DNA from: Candidatus Melainabacteria bacterium
GTDB lineage: Bacteria; Cyanobacteriota; Vampirovibrionia; Vampirovibrionales; Vampirovibrionaceae
Assembly: GCA_902168245.1 (NCBI GenBank)
Contig: CABHPA010000017.1
Location: 1 to 64,000, forward strand
Direction: 5' to 3'
Length of the DNA: 64,000 bases
In this document: one piece after another, positions 26,494 through 34,816 of the stretch
Layout of the letters: the number at the start of each line of letters is the position of its first letter
Numbering within the stretch: the first letter of the stretch is position 1
The notes under the pieces: generated by a model
The model's input: only the letters and a program-made list of their open reading frames with translations
What the model was told of the DNA's origin: nothing
Databases searched by the model: none
Made by a program: the position numbers and the translations under genes

Positions 26494-26523
26494 GACAATT
26501 CCCAGCCAAAAAATGTTTTTATT
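26494..26523 (+). promoter_or_regulatory. Shared promoter-like motif, site 2 (before secreted 378-aa protein)
   Basis: GACAATT (26494-26500), 17-bp spacer, TTTATT (26518-26523), within ATGTTTTTATT. It ends 65 bp before ATG 26589. Confidence 0.55.
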
Positions 26524-26588
26524 TCATGTATATATCCCCTTGTGATGTTTTTCCCTTCCACTGTGTGCGCTACTGGAGAGGTATTTCC

Positions 26589-27725
26589 ATGCCCAAAACC
26601 CACCTGAGCCATATGAGCCTGATGACCGCGCTGGCGGCCCTATGCCTGTTAACCTGCAGCCCGGCGATCAGCCAGGAATTACAGGGCGGCGCGCAGGATG
26701 GCGGATTTTTCCCGCAGGAAGACTTTGTGCAGATTAACCCGACTCTGCCCAATTCCAAGCTGAATTTTGACGATGATTCCCAGGAATCTTGCTGCGCACG
26801 GGATTACACGCCCGCAGGCAAACCCGTTTCCCCTGCAAGCGCCACTGGAATACCCGAAAGAGGCCCGGACACGCCGGGCAGGGTAAACGTGGCAAAGTCG
26901 GAGTTTGAGAAATCCAATCCCCGCTACCTGGAAAACACCACCCCTTCCTATCTCGTATCTTGCGAACGGTTCGCGCAGATGCCCGAAATGGCGTCCAACA
27001 CCATGCCCGCAGCCTCTTTTAATGGCCGAGAAGCCAGAAACAGCCTACCGATTGTGTCCTACAGCACTAATGTTTCCCAGCGACCCGGCGCGCAGTATTA
27101 CACAGATCCCGCCATGCGCCTGACCAGCGATTTCCACATTGAAACCATCGGGGGCGAGGGGCAACTGCAATTGCAGGGCGTAAACGATTATTCCGTTTGC
27201 ATGGCCCGCGGCAACAACGTGGCCATGGTCGCCAATACCGATAACGGCTCCATTCTGACCTATAACGGCAGCGACCATATTTACCTCTCCGGCAACAACA
27301 CAAACATGCTCACCCGCACCGGCGCAGGCGAGGACTTGATTGAGCTATACCAGGCCCGCCCCAGCGACGGCAACAGCGCGGCGAACTGGAGCGCCTATAA
27401 CATTTATAAAACAGCTATTAGCGGCGGCTCCGACACCGATACGCTGGTGATTAAAGGCACTCCCATGGGAACCAAGTGGTGCCACATTGGCGGTTACCGG
27501 GTTTTCGGCGAGTATTTCTACGTAGTGGAATTCGCCCTGCCCCCATCGGTTACGGATGGCCCGCGCCGCCAACGAGTCAATATCGGAGAATCCGTTGAAT
27601 TCGTGGTGATTAAAGGCAAAAAATACCGCCTGAACGACTTCCTGGTGCATGGCGCCCCCGTGGATACCGTGGCCCGTTCCATTCCCATTGGCGACCCCCT
27701 GCCACGCGTGGCGTTGCGCCGTTAG
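26589..27725 (+). CDS. Secreted protein of unknown function (378 aa)
   Basis: A signal peptide (about 1-28, core LMTALAALCLLTCS, cleavage near ISQ-EL) precedes a mature protein of ~350 residues. The middle has short Gly/Asn/Asp-rich stretches (YNGSDHIYLSGNN, RTGAGEDLIELY) reminiscent of RTX-type calcium-binding or beta-roll repeats, but too few to call. The C-terminal part has strands and a Pro/Arg tail. ATG 26589 is preferred over the long upstream extension because the signal peptide begins there and GGAGAGG precedes it. It is downstream of promoter-motif site 2. I recognise no family. Confidence 0.7.
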   Translation: MPKTHLSHMSLMTALAALCLLTCSPAISQELQGGAQDGGFFPQEDFVQINPTLPNSKLNFDDDSQESCCARDYTPAGKPVSPASATGIPERGPDTPGRVNVAKSEFEKSNPRYLENTTPSYLVSCERFAQMPEMASNTMPAASFNGREARNSLPIVSYSTNVSQRPGAQYYTDPAMRLTSDFHIETIGGEGQLQLQGVNDYSVCMARGNNVAMVANTDNGSILTYNGSDHIYLSGNNTNMLTRTGAGEDLIELYQARPSDGNSAANWSAYNIYKTAISGGSDTDTLVIKGTPMGTKWCHIGGYRVFGEYFYVVEFALPPSVTDGPRRQRVNIGESVEFVVIKGKKYRLNDFLVHGAPVDTVARSIPIGDPLPRVALRR

Positions 27726-27732
27726 GGAATCA

Positions 27733-28872
27733 CTACTCAGGCTTTGCCTGTAATAGTCCCCTGGCCTGGGCAGCCAGTGCCTCAGCCGCCTGCGGCGTAC
27801 TTCCCAACGCGGTAATGTGGCCCATCTTTCGCCCCGGCTTGGCTTCTTTTTTTCCGTACAAATGCAGGTACACCGGGGAAAGCGCCAGGCAAGCAGCCCA
27901 GTCCGGCTCCCCACCCTGCCACACATCGCCCAGCAAATTCGCCATGGCCGCCGGTTGACGCAGGCTCGTATCGCCCAGCGGCAAGCCGCAAACCGCGCGA
28001 AGCTGTTGCTCGAACTGACTGCAAACCGCCGCTTCAATGCTGTAATGCCCGGAATTATGGGTGCGAGGGGCCAGCTCGTTCACCAGCAGGTAGCCTTCCT
28101 CGGTCACAAAAAACTCCACGCACAGCAGGCCGCGCATGTTCAGGGCTTCCATAATTTTGCGGGTAATATTCAGGGCGGTTTGCTCCATTTGAGGGCTAAT
28201 CTCCGCCGGGGCCAGGGTCATATCCAGAATATGATTGCGGTGCCGGTTTTCCACCGGGCGATACGCCTTGAACGCCCCATCGGCCCCACGGGCCGCTATT
28301 ACCGAAATTTCCCGATCCAGGTTAATAAACTGCTCCAGAATGCACACCTGCTCGCCCAGCGCCTGATAGGCCGGTTCCGCCTCTTCGGGTCGGGTGATTT
28401 TAGCCTGACCCTTGCCATCATAGCCAAAACCGGCGGTTTTCAGCACCAGCGGCAAGCCGATTTTACGCATGCCCGCTTCCAAATCGGCCAGGCTATGCAC
28501 CGCCTGAAACGGCACCACTGGCACCCCCAAATCCGACAAGAAAGTTTTCTCCCTCAGCCGGTGCTGTGTGGTTTCCAGCACGTTGGGCTGCGGGTAAACC
28601 GGGACTAGGGCTTCCAGTACCTTAAGCGCTTCCGCCGGGATATTCTCAAACTCAATCGTCACCACGTCCACTTGGGCTGCAAAGTGCTTTAGCGCCTCAA
28701 CATCCAAGTAATCCGCCACAGTTTCAACGTCCGCCACCTGCCCCGCCGGAGTGTTCTCTTCCGGCGAGTAGATATGCGCCTGATACCCCAGCCGCTTGGC
28801 GGACATAGCCAGCATACGGCCTAACTGGCCGCTGCCCAGAATTCCGATGCGGCTGCCTGGCCCGTAAGTCAT
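27733..28872 (-). CDS. purK: N5-carboxyaminoimidazole ribonucleotide synthase
   Basis: An ATP-grasp enzyme that carboxylates AIR to N5-CAIR in purine synthesis. The 379-residue protein starts with a Rossmann-like [20 protein letters not shown]. The ATP-grasp core follows ([19 protein letters not shown]), then the conserved [17 protein letters not shown] and [15 protein letters not shown]. Length is normal. Its ATG overlaps the purE stop by 4 bases, so the two steps N5-CAIR synthesis and mutation are co-translated. Confidence 0.97.
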   Translation of the reverse strand: MTYGPGSRIGILGSGQLGRMLAMSAKRLGYQAHIYSPEENTPAGQVADVETVADYLDVEALKHFAAQVDVVTIEFENIPAEALKVLEALVPVYPQPNVLETTQHRLREKTFLSDLGVPVVPFQAVHSLADLEAGMRKIGLPLVLKTAGFGYDGKGQAKITRPEEAEPAYQALGEQVCILEQFINLDREISVIAARGADGAFKAYRPVENRHRNHILDMTLAPAEISPQMEQTALNITRKIMEALNMRGLLCVEFFVTEEGYLLVNELAPRTHNSGHYSIEAAVCSQFEQQLRAVCGLPLGDTSLRQPAAMANLLGDVWQGGEPDWAACLALSPVYLHLYGKKEAKPGRKMGHITALGSTPQAAEALAAQARGLLQAKPE

Positions 28873-29387
28873 ACCGGCAAATGACGGTTCTGCAAAACCG
28901 TCTCGGTCTGCTCGGCCCTGAATGCCCTCAGCTTCTCCCGAATAACCGGGTTCTGGTTGCCCAGAACGGCCACGGCCAATAAGGCCGCGTTAATGGCGCC
29001 CGCTTTGCCAATGGCCATGGTGCCTACCGGGATTCCGGCGGGCATTTGCACAATAGAAAGCAGGGAATCCATTCCCTTCAGCGCCTTGCTTTCCACTGGA
29101 ACCCCGAAAACCGGCACCAGCGTTTGGGCTGCGGCCATACCGGGCAAATGGGCAGCCCCGCCTGCCCCGGCAATAATGGCCTGAATGCCCCGCTCCTCGG
29201 CCTGAAACGAAAATTCCGCCAGCCACTGCGGGGTGCGATGCGCGGAAACCACCAGGCATTCATGCGGCACATCAAAACGCTGGAGCGTCTGGTGGGCATG
29301 CTGCATAGTTTCCCAGTCGGACTGACTGCCCATAATAATGGACACCAGCGGTTTTGGAGAGTCGGTTTGAGGGGACGGGTCGCTCAC
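28869..29387 (-). CDS. purE: N5-carboxyaminoimidazole ribonucleotide mutase
   Basis: Converts N5-CAIR, the PurK product, into CAIR. The 172-residue protein has the class I PurE signatures: [13 protein letters not shown], the VSAHRTP motif with catalytic His, [14 protein letters not shown] and the [11 protein letters not shown] tail. A short N-terminal extension ([12 protein letters not shown]) is present. It starts 7 bp after osmC and overlaps purK by 4 bp, giving an osmC-purE-purK unit. Confidence 0.97.
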   Translation of the reverse strand: MSDPSPQTDSPKPLVSIIMGSQSDWETMQHAHQTLQRFDVPHECLVVSAHRTPQWLAEFSFQAEERGIQAIIAGAGGAAHLPGMAAAQTLVPVFGVPVESKALKGMDSLLSIVQMPAGIPVGTMAIGKAGAINAALLAVAVLGNQNPVIREKLRAFRAEQTETVLQNRHLPV

Positions 29388-29394
29388 GGGCCTG

Positions 29395-29856
29395 TTAACT
29401 CATGGGTCTGTTCAGGATGCGTTTGGGTGTTTCCACCAGACGGGCCGACAGCGTGATGTTGACGCCAGCCAGCGCCTTGGAAACGGGGCAGCCTTTTTTC
29501 GCAGCCTCGGCCTGCTCTAAAAAAGCAGCTTCATCAATATCCGGAACGACCGCCTCAGTCTCCAGCTCAATGGTGGTAATGGCAAAGCCGTCTTCCACTT
29601 TTTCCAGGCGCACTTTGGCGTCCGTAAGCACATGGGAGGGGTTGAAACCCGCCTTGGACAAGCCTGCAGCCAGAGCCATGGAATAGCAGCCCGCGTGAGC
29701 TGCGGCGATCAATTCTTCCGGATTGGTGCCAGCGCCGTCCTCAAAACGGGAAGGGAAAGAGTAACTGCCTTTAAAGGCGCCGCTACCCAGTTCAACGGTA
29801 CCCTTACCATCTTTCAGGTTGCCTTGCCAATGGGCCTGGGAACTTCTTACAGGCAT
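29395..29856 (-). CDS. osmC: OsmC-family peroxiredoxin
   Basis: A thiol peroxidase that reduces organic hydroperoxides. The 153-residue protein has the paired cysteines of the OsmC/Ohr fold in [12 protein letters not shown] and [10 protein letters not shown], plus [11 protein letters not shown]. The domain ARIILETxAVVPDID-like region matches OsmC more than Ohr. ATG 29856 has AAGGAG upstream; the longer reading frame to 30012 has no support. It is the first gene of a unit with purE and purK, an association without an obvious pathway link. Confidence 0.9.
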   Translation of the reverse strand: MPVRSSQAHWQGNLKDGKGTVELGSGAFKGSYSFPSRFEDGAGTNPEELIAAAHAGCYSMALAAGLSKAGFNPSHVLTDAKVRLEKVEDGFAITTIELETEAVVPDIDEAAFLEQAEAAKKGCPVSKALAGVNITLSARLVETPKRILNRPMS

Positions 29857-29938
29857 CAGAGCGCTCCTTCCAAATGTCAAAACAGATTCACAGCCCACAT
29901 CATAGTACGAACCCTTCCGCTTTAACAGAGCAGGGCCA

Positions 29939-31333
29939 CTAATCGCACAGGCTATTAATACGTGCAGGCAATGTTCGCCGCAAGAACTTTTCCACCATAC
30001 GCGGCTTGCCAACGACCTGTATGGAAACGCCTTCCATTGGCCTGCGGCCCCAGAAACCTTTATTGATTACCGTAAAGCGTTGCACATTAAACAGTTCCGG
30101 ATTTTTAGCCAGCTCATCAACCACCTCTTCCGACACTTGCCTGACAATGGGGCGACTGAGACTCATAGCCGACCCAAGACTATCGGAAAACCCCGCGTAA
30201 GGAGCCACTCGAAGGCGGCCTTGCGGCGAAAGGCCCGACAAAGCCCGCGTATAAAACTGAAGCGTTTCCTGTGGACTCATGGCGTATTGGGGCAGAGAAT
30301 TCAATGCCCAAATTTCATCGAACTTTTCCTTGCGAAACAATGCGCCAACCGCTTTATCAAAAAAGTTGTAAGACACTTTCCGGTCTTCATTGCCAGGTGT
30401 GAATTCCGTGAAAATAGGATCGATATTGATCACATGGCAATCAACTTTCGCCTGCGCAAACCCTGTTTTCAAGGGGGAATTCCCACCCCCGACCAGGCAA
30501 AGCCTTTTTCCATCAAGATTTTGCAGCTCCTCTTCCGAAATCGCAAGTCGCTGCTGATAGTCCTTCAAATCCCGATCGGTTTGCTTGGCAGTCTTCATGC
30601 CTTGCGCAAAATCTTCGATACGCCCCGTTTCGCCCTCTGGCAAAAGCCGGGATACTTCTTTGGAAAGTTCCCAAAGCTGTTGCTTGCGGATCAGATCCTC
30701 AGGCTGATTAGCCAGGTTAAGGCAAAAACTTTCAACCAAACTCTTCTTGTTGGCGCCTGACGCCTGGTTTAATCCCAAAGCCACCATTTTCTGAAGCAGC
30801 GGCTTCAGGGCGGCATGCTCACCCCGCTGTAGCAGCGAAATAAGCGCTACACTGGTATAGCTGACCTCCCCGGTCGGATCCTGCTTCAAAGCCAGCTTTT
30901 CAAGCAAACCTCGATTCAACCACTGCGGATGATGCTTAAACAGCACTGCCGTATCCCAGGCAAACTCCTCGGGGATATGAACCGGCAGTCCGGCGCTTTC
31001 AGGAAATACCAACGCATCGAGCAACCGGGGGAAGTCCTGGGGATGATCGCGATGCGCTTTTTCCAATATCGATTCATAGCACTTGGAGCGCTCCCGATAT
31101 TCCAGCGGCAAGTGTTCGGTATCCAGCAACTGTTGGACAATCGGCGTAATATCTAGCCTGGGCCGGGAAACAAGCTCAAAACTATCCCGCATGGGTGCGA
31201 TGCGGGCCGTAACAGGCCCAGGTAAAAGGACAGCGGCGCCTTGCTGGTTGCAGCAACTGAAGATCGTCCTGAGCGAGGGAAAACGAAGCCCGGCAAATTG
31301 TCGCGCCGATGAAATGCCTGATGATGAAAACAT
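29939..31333 (-). CDS. Methyltransferase-like protein with FG-type N-terminus (464 aa)
   Basis: The N-terminus (MFSSSGISSARQFAGLRFPS) resembles the short FG-motif starts of other proteins here. Residues about 90-260 are helical. Residues about 275-420 look like a degenerate class I Rossmann fold: LDGKRLCLVGGGNSPLKTGF (glycine loop), CHVINIDPIF (acidic end of strand 2), KFDEIWALNSLPQYAM (motif IV region) and YTRALSGLSPQGRLRVAPYAG (strand 5). The fold is assigned by pattern only. ATG 31333 is chosen; the frame remains open to 31432. No operon partner. Confidence 0.65.
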   Translation of the reverse strand: MFSSSGISSARQFAGLRFPSLRTIFSCCNQQGAAVLLPGPVTARIAPMRDSFELVSRPRLDITPIVQQLLDTEHLPLEYRERSKCYESILEKAHRDHPQDFPRLLDALVFPESAGLPVHIPEEFAWDTAVLFKHHPQWLNRGLLEKLALKQDPTGEVSYTSVALISLLQRGEHAALKPLLQKMVALGLNQASGANKKSLVESFCLNLANQPEDLIRKQQLWELSKEVSRLLPEGETGRIEDFAQGMKTAKQTDRDLKDYQQRLAISEEELQNLDGKRLCLVGGGNSPLKTGFAQAKVDCHVINIDPIFTEFTPGNEDRKVSYNFFDKAVGALFRKEKFDEIWALNSLPQYAMSPQETLQFYTRALSGLSPQGRLRVAPYAGFSDSLGSAMSLSRPIVRQVSEEVVDELAKNPELFNVQRFTVINKGFWGRRPMEGVSIQVVGKPRMVEKFLRRTLPARINSLCD

Positions 31334-31466
31334 TGCCAAATCTTTATTGTGGATAACTTGATAACAGGTCGGTGATAACGCTTTGAAGGGATTCCAAGCA
31401 TTTATCAAAACAGCAAAACAAGCGGCAAGCAAGCCTTCTCACACTGGAGCGCACCGGCCATGCAAC

Positions 31467-31490
31467 AAAAAGGCCCGCCTGTAGCGGGCC
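31467..31490 (-). terminator. Strong intrinsic terminator without an adjacent upstream CDS
   Basis: Minus strand: stem GGCCCGC/GCGGGCC (31490-31484 with 31478-31472) followed by TTTTTG. It ends a leftward transcript for which I see no protein gene, suggesting an RNA gene to the right. Confidence 0.75.
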
Positions 31491-31655
31491 GGAACCCAAT
31501 TACGATGTGAAAAGAAGTCTGGCTTAGAGAGGTTCCTCCGGTTTGCGACGCCTCGTTGGTCGGTATACCCCTCAGATAGAGGGTCATCAACAGGTGATGT
31601 CAACCCCTGATCCTGAACGGATAAGCGGGCAACCGATATAAACACTCCCTAAAAC
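31467..31655 (-). ncRNA. Candidate structured non-coding RNA (about 190 nt)
   Basis: The 490-bp gap between 31333 and 31824 has no plausible ORF, yet ends leftwards in a strong terminator. On the minus strand several hairpins precede it: ATCC/GGAT, GGGT...CATCA/TGATG...ACCC, CCCTC/GAGGG and GGAACC with GGTTCC. A CGGTTGC/GCAAACCG pairing could close the first group. Possible promoters are TATATC near 31660 or TTGACA near 31610. I could not match it to 6S RNA, SRP RNA, RNase P, tmRNA or a riboswitch. The 5' end is a guess. Confidence 0.38.
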
Positions 31656-31810
31656 CAGTGATTACAGGTTAACAAATTATGCGCCCGATCGAAATTACCG
31701 ATATGGGCAGTATTTAAAATGGATAAATAGACTGAGCCATGCCCTTTAAACTTGCAAGGTGGAACTGTTCATTTATTCAACTAACCGATCAAACCGGAAT
31801 TTGTTTCTGC

Positions 31811-31816
31811 TATACT
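31811..31816 (+). promoter_or_regulatory. -10 box TATACT immediately before the ACT-domain gene
   Basis: TATACT ends 7 bases before ATG 31824 and only one base before ATG 31818. Transcription would begin at ATG 31824, which predicts a leaderless mRNA and argues against the upstream ATG. Confidence 0.5.
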
Positions 31817-31823
31817 TATGCGC

Positions 31824-32366
31824 ATGACAAAAGCAGTGATCAGTGGAATCGGCCCGGATCAGCCGGGAATCGTCGCCGCAATAGCCAATATCCTCTTCAA
31901 GCGTGGTTGTAACATCGAAGATACAACCATGACTCGCTTGGCGCAGGAGTTCGCGGTTATTTTGGTCATTTCCCTGCCGGAAGGTGTGGCTTTCTCGGAA
32001 TTGCAGCGCGAGTTCTCAACGCTGGAAGAGAGCCACAACATGACGGCCCTGATTAAGCCCATCCCCGACAGCGTTAGCTTGGATTCCCACATACCCAACA
32101 ACCCCTATATGGTCTCGGTGGCCGGGCAGGATCGCGCGGGCATTACCTACCATGTGTCCCGCAAGCTGGCCGAAATGGACGTTAACATCACCGACCTGAA
32201 CGCCCAGACCATCCAGGGCGATGATGGCTCCGTCTACATTATGATGGTGGAAGTGGATATTCCCAATACTATCGCCGTTGAAACAGTTCGTCACGAACTC
32301 CAGATTTTAGCCAAAGAAATCGACATGGAAATCCAGTTGCGCCCGCTGGAAGCCGTCGCTTTATAA
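31824..32366 (+). CDS. Double ACT-domain regulatory protein (GcvR-like)
   Basis: About 180 residues made of two ACT domains. The first starts TKAVISGIGPDQPGIVAAI with GCNIEDTTMTRL. The second starts YMVSVAGQDRAGITYHVSRK with MDVNITDLNAQT. Stand-alone tandem ACT proteins such as GcvR bind amino acids and modulate regulators or enzymes. No catalytic or DNA-binding domain is present. In-frame ATG 31818 is an alternative start, but the -10 box almost touches it. def follows 22 bp downstream and is probably co-transcribed. Confidence 0.85.
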   Translation: MTKAVISGIGPDQPGIVAAIANILFKRGCNIEDTTMTRLAQEFAVILVISLPEGVAFSELQREFSTLEESHNMTALIKPIPDSVSLDSHIPNNPYMVSVAGQDRAGITYHVSRKLAEMDVNITDLNAQTIQGDDGSVYIMMVEVDIPNTIAVETVRHELQILAKEIDMEIQLRPLEAVAL

Positions 32367-32388
32367 AACAATTAAGGTTATCCCCAGA

Positions 32389-33027
32389 ATGGCCGTTCTC
32401 AAAGTCCTGAAGTATCCCCATCCAATTCTTCGGGCGCAGTGTGAGCCAATTACGGCGTGGGACAACAGCCTGCAAAAGCTGGTGGATGACATGACCGAAA
32501 CCATGTACGATTCCTTCGGCGCGGTGGGATTGGCGGCTTCGCAGATAGGGGAAGCCGCCCGACTGATCATTCTGGACGTGTCCAGCCGCACCACGCGGGA
32601 AGACTACAAGGTGCTGATCAACCCAACCATCGTGGAAGCATCCCGCAACAAGGTGATGCGGGAAGGCTGCCTGAGCTTTCCGGAATACCTGGCCAATATT
32701 AAACGGGCCACCAAGCTGGCTTTTACGGCGTTCGATCGCCACGGAGAATTACAGACCTACACAGTACGCGGTCTGGAAGCCATTGCTGTGCAGCACGAGA
32801 TTGATCATCTGGACGGGGTGTTGATGATTGACCGCATCAACTCGCTGAAAACCGACTGGATTCGCCGCCAGCCAAAAGGGGAAACCGCAGGGGAGTTTAC
32901 GAACAAAGCGCCTTCGGGTAATGTAGGCTTTGAGGATGAGCAAGGGGAGAATTCGCCTGCACAGCCTCCGGTTATCCAAACTGTCAGCCTCACCACGGAA
33001 AGTGCGCCCTATGACAACCTATCCTGA
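32389..33027 (+). CDS. def: Peptide deformylase
   Basis: Removes the N-formyl group from nascent proteins. All three metal-site motifs are present: GAVGLAASQIG, EGCLSFPE (Cys ligand) and QHEIDHLDG (HExxH). The first ~170 residues cover the whole enzyme. A 40-residue polar tail (QPKGETAGEFTNKAPSG onwards) is extra and probably disordered. The 3' end overlaps the start of the acyl-CoA synthetase gene by 17 bp. Confidence 0.97.
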   Translation: MAVLKVLKYPHPILRAQCEPITAWDNSLQKLVDDMTETMYDSFGAVGLAASQIGEAARLIILDVSSRTTREDYKVLINPTIVEASRNKVMREGCLSFPEYLANIKRATKLAFTAFDRHGELQTYTVRGLEAIAVQHEIDHLDGVLMIDRINSLKTDWIRRQPKGETAGEFTNKAPSGNVGFEDEQGENSPAQPPVIQTVSLTTESAPYDNLS

Positions 33028-34645
33028 AGCATCTCCCGACACGGCCCCGGAAGCGTTGCCGGAAGTCCCGCCTAAAACGCTGAACCTGGCCCAGCCCGTG
33101 TTTATCGGCGCGGAACGCCACCCGGAAAAAACCGCGTTCCTATGCCGGGAAGGGGTCACTTCCTATGAAGCCCTGGCCGATCGTATTACCGCGCTGGCAG
33201 GCGCATTGGAGCAACTGGGCCTGCAAAACGGCGATAAAGTGGGGCTGCTGCTTTACAACACTTCCGCCTTTGCGGTGGCTTATTTCGCCCTGCTAAGCAT
33301 TGGGATTGCAGTCATCCCGCTAAATACACGCCTGACCGCCCCGGAACTGGACACCATTTTAAATGACGCCGAAGCCCGCCTGCTGATCAGCTCCCTGGAG
33401 TTTTACGAGGCCGTAACCCGCTTGCAGGTTCCCGCACTGGAAGGCATCATTCTGGATACCGAACTGCTGCAAAACGAATCCGAGCTGGACCCGCTGCTGA
33501 ATTCCTTCCCGCTGAGCTGCGCCCTATACCGGATGGATGAATTGCTGGAGCGCCAACTCAGCCCGGCCATGCCCCTGCCCTACGATTTACCGCCCGACAC
33601 GCTGGCAACACTCATTTATACCTCTGGCACCACCGGCAAGCCCAAGGGCGTAATGCTCAGCCACCAGAACATTCTGGCGGACGCGCGGGCCAACGTAGCC
33701 GTAATTGAAGCAGTGCCGGACGATCGATTCATTACCATCTCCCCGCTGTTCCATGTATTTGGGCAGACCAACATCCTGGTTTCCGCGATGCTGGCAGGAG
33801 CCAGCGTGGTGCTGGTACGAAAATTCAGCCCCAAAACAGTGTTGGAGGCCATTCAGCGGCACAAGGTTACGTTTATGGCCGCCGTGCCGACCATGTACCT
33901 GATGATGCTGACCCACCTGCGGGAAAAAATCTTTGATTTATCCTCGCTGCGGGTCTGCCATTCCGGCGCGGCCCCCATGGCGGTGGAAACGTTTCACGAT
34001 GTGGAAAAATTCTTCGGCGCGCCGGTGCAGGAAGGTTATGGTCTGTCCGAAGCCTCTTCCATCGTGTGTTCCAACCCGTTGCACGGCGTTCGCAAGCCGG
34101 GCGCGGTGGGTTTACCACTCAACGGCGTAAAAATCAGGGTTTTGCTGGAAGATCGTCAGGAAGCCGCACCGGGTGAGATTGGCGAGTTGTATATTCAGGG
34201 CGATATCGTGATGCTGGGCTATTATAAACGCCCGGAGGAAACCGAAAAAACGCTGCTCTCCTTCCCCGATGGCATTTGGCTTAAAACCAAGGATTTGGCT
34301 TATAAGGACGAGGACGGGTATATTCACATTGTGGATCGTACCGACGACCTGATTAACATTGGCGGGGTCAAGGTTTACCCACGCGAAATCGAGGAAGTGT
34401 TTTACAAGCACCCGGCGGTGCAGGCGGTGGCGGTCACCGGGGTTCCTTCCACGCTGCACCATGAGGCGATAAAAGCCTTTGTGGTTCCCAAAAACGGGCA
34501 TGAATGCACCAGGGAAATCCTGCTGGAATTCTGCCGGGGACAGTTGGCGGACTTTAAAATCCCCAAGTACTACGAATTTGTGGACGCCATTCCCCAGGGC
34601 GCTACCGGCAAAATCCTGCGCAAAGACCTCAGCCGGGATATTTAA
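33011..34645 (+). CDS. Long-chain acyl-CoA synthetase (AMP-forming)
   Basis: Activates a carboxylic acid, probably a fatty acid, through an acyl-adenylate to acyl-CoA. The 544-residue protein has the P-loop-like LIYTSGTTGKPKGVMLSHQN, the EGYGLSEASSIV motif, the hinge region IHIVDRTDDLINIGGVKVYP and the catalytic lysine in GKILRKDL. The Pro/Glu-rich first 25 residues are not conserved. ATG 33011 lies inside the def 3' end, which implies coupled translation. Chain-length preference cannot be read from sequence. Confidence 0.9.
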   Translation: MTTYPEASPDTAPEALPEVPPKTLNLAQPVFIGAERHPEKTAFLCREGVTSYEALADRITALAGALEQLGLQNGDKVGLLLYNTSAFAVAYFALLSIGIAVIPLNTRLTAPELDTILNDAEARLLISSLEFYEAVTRLQVPALEGIILDTELLQNESELDPLLNSFPLSCALYRMDELLERQLSPAMPLPYDLPPDTLATLIYTSGTTGKPKGVMLSHQNILADARANVAVIEAVPDDRFITISPLFHVFGQTNILVSAMLAGASVVLVRKFSPKTVLEAIQRHKVTFMAAVPTMYLMMLTHLREKIFDLSSLRVCHSGAAPMAVETFHDVEKFFGAPVQEGYGLSEASSIVCSNPLHGVRKPGAVGLPLNGVKIRVLLEDRQEAAPGEIGELYIQGDIVMLGYYKRPEETEKTLLSFPDGIWLKTKDLAYKDEDGYIHIVDRTDDLINIGGVKVYPREIEEVFYKHPAVQAVAVTGVPSTLHHEAIKAFVVPKNGHECTREILLEFCRGQLADFKIPKYYEFVDAIPQGATGKILRKDLSRDI

Positions 34646-34813
34646 CCGGAAACGCTTGCAGGCTTGGCAACGGGAACCGTATCACTCAATAGCCGCGCCA
34701 AGGCATAATTCCCCGGCATTGAGGCAATCGCAATAGCCTCACCCAAGGCCAGATTATCCAGATTTGGTAAAGCTGGGTGCTGGAATGGAGTAGAAAACTT
34801 ATTGAATGAGCTT
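34642..34813 (-). pseudogene. Coding-like tail without a start, +1 relative to the coiled-coil gene
   Basis: Directly after the coiled-coil gene stop, another minus-strand frame reads about 56 residues, including NLDNLALGEAIAIASMPGNY and LARLLSDTVPVAKPAS, ending at a TAA that overlaps the acyl-CoA synthetase stop. It has no ATG near its beginning. It could be a remnant of the original C-terminus after a frameshift, or chance. Low certainty. Confidence 0.3.
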
Positions 34814-34816
34814 TAA

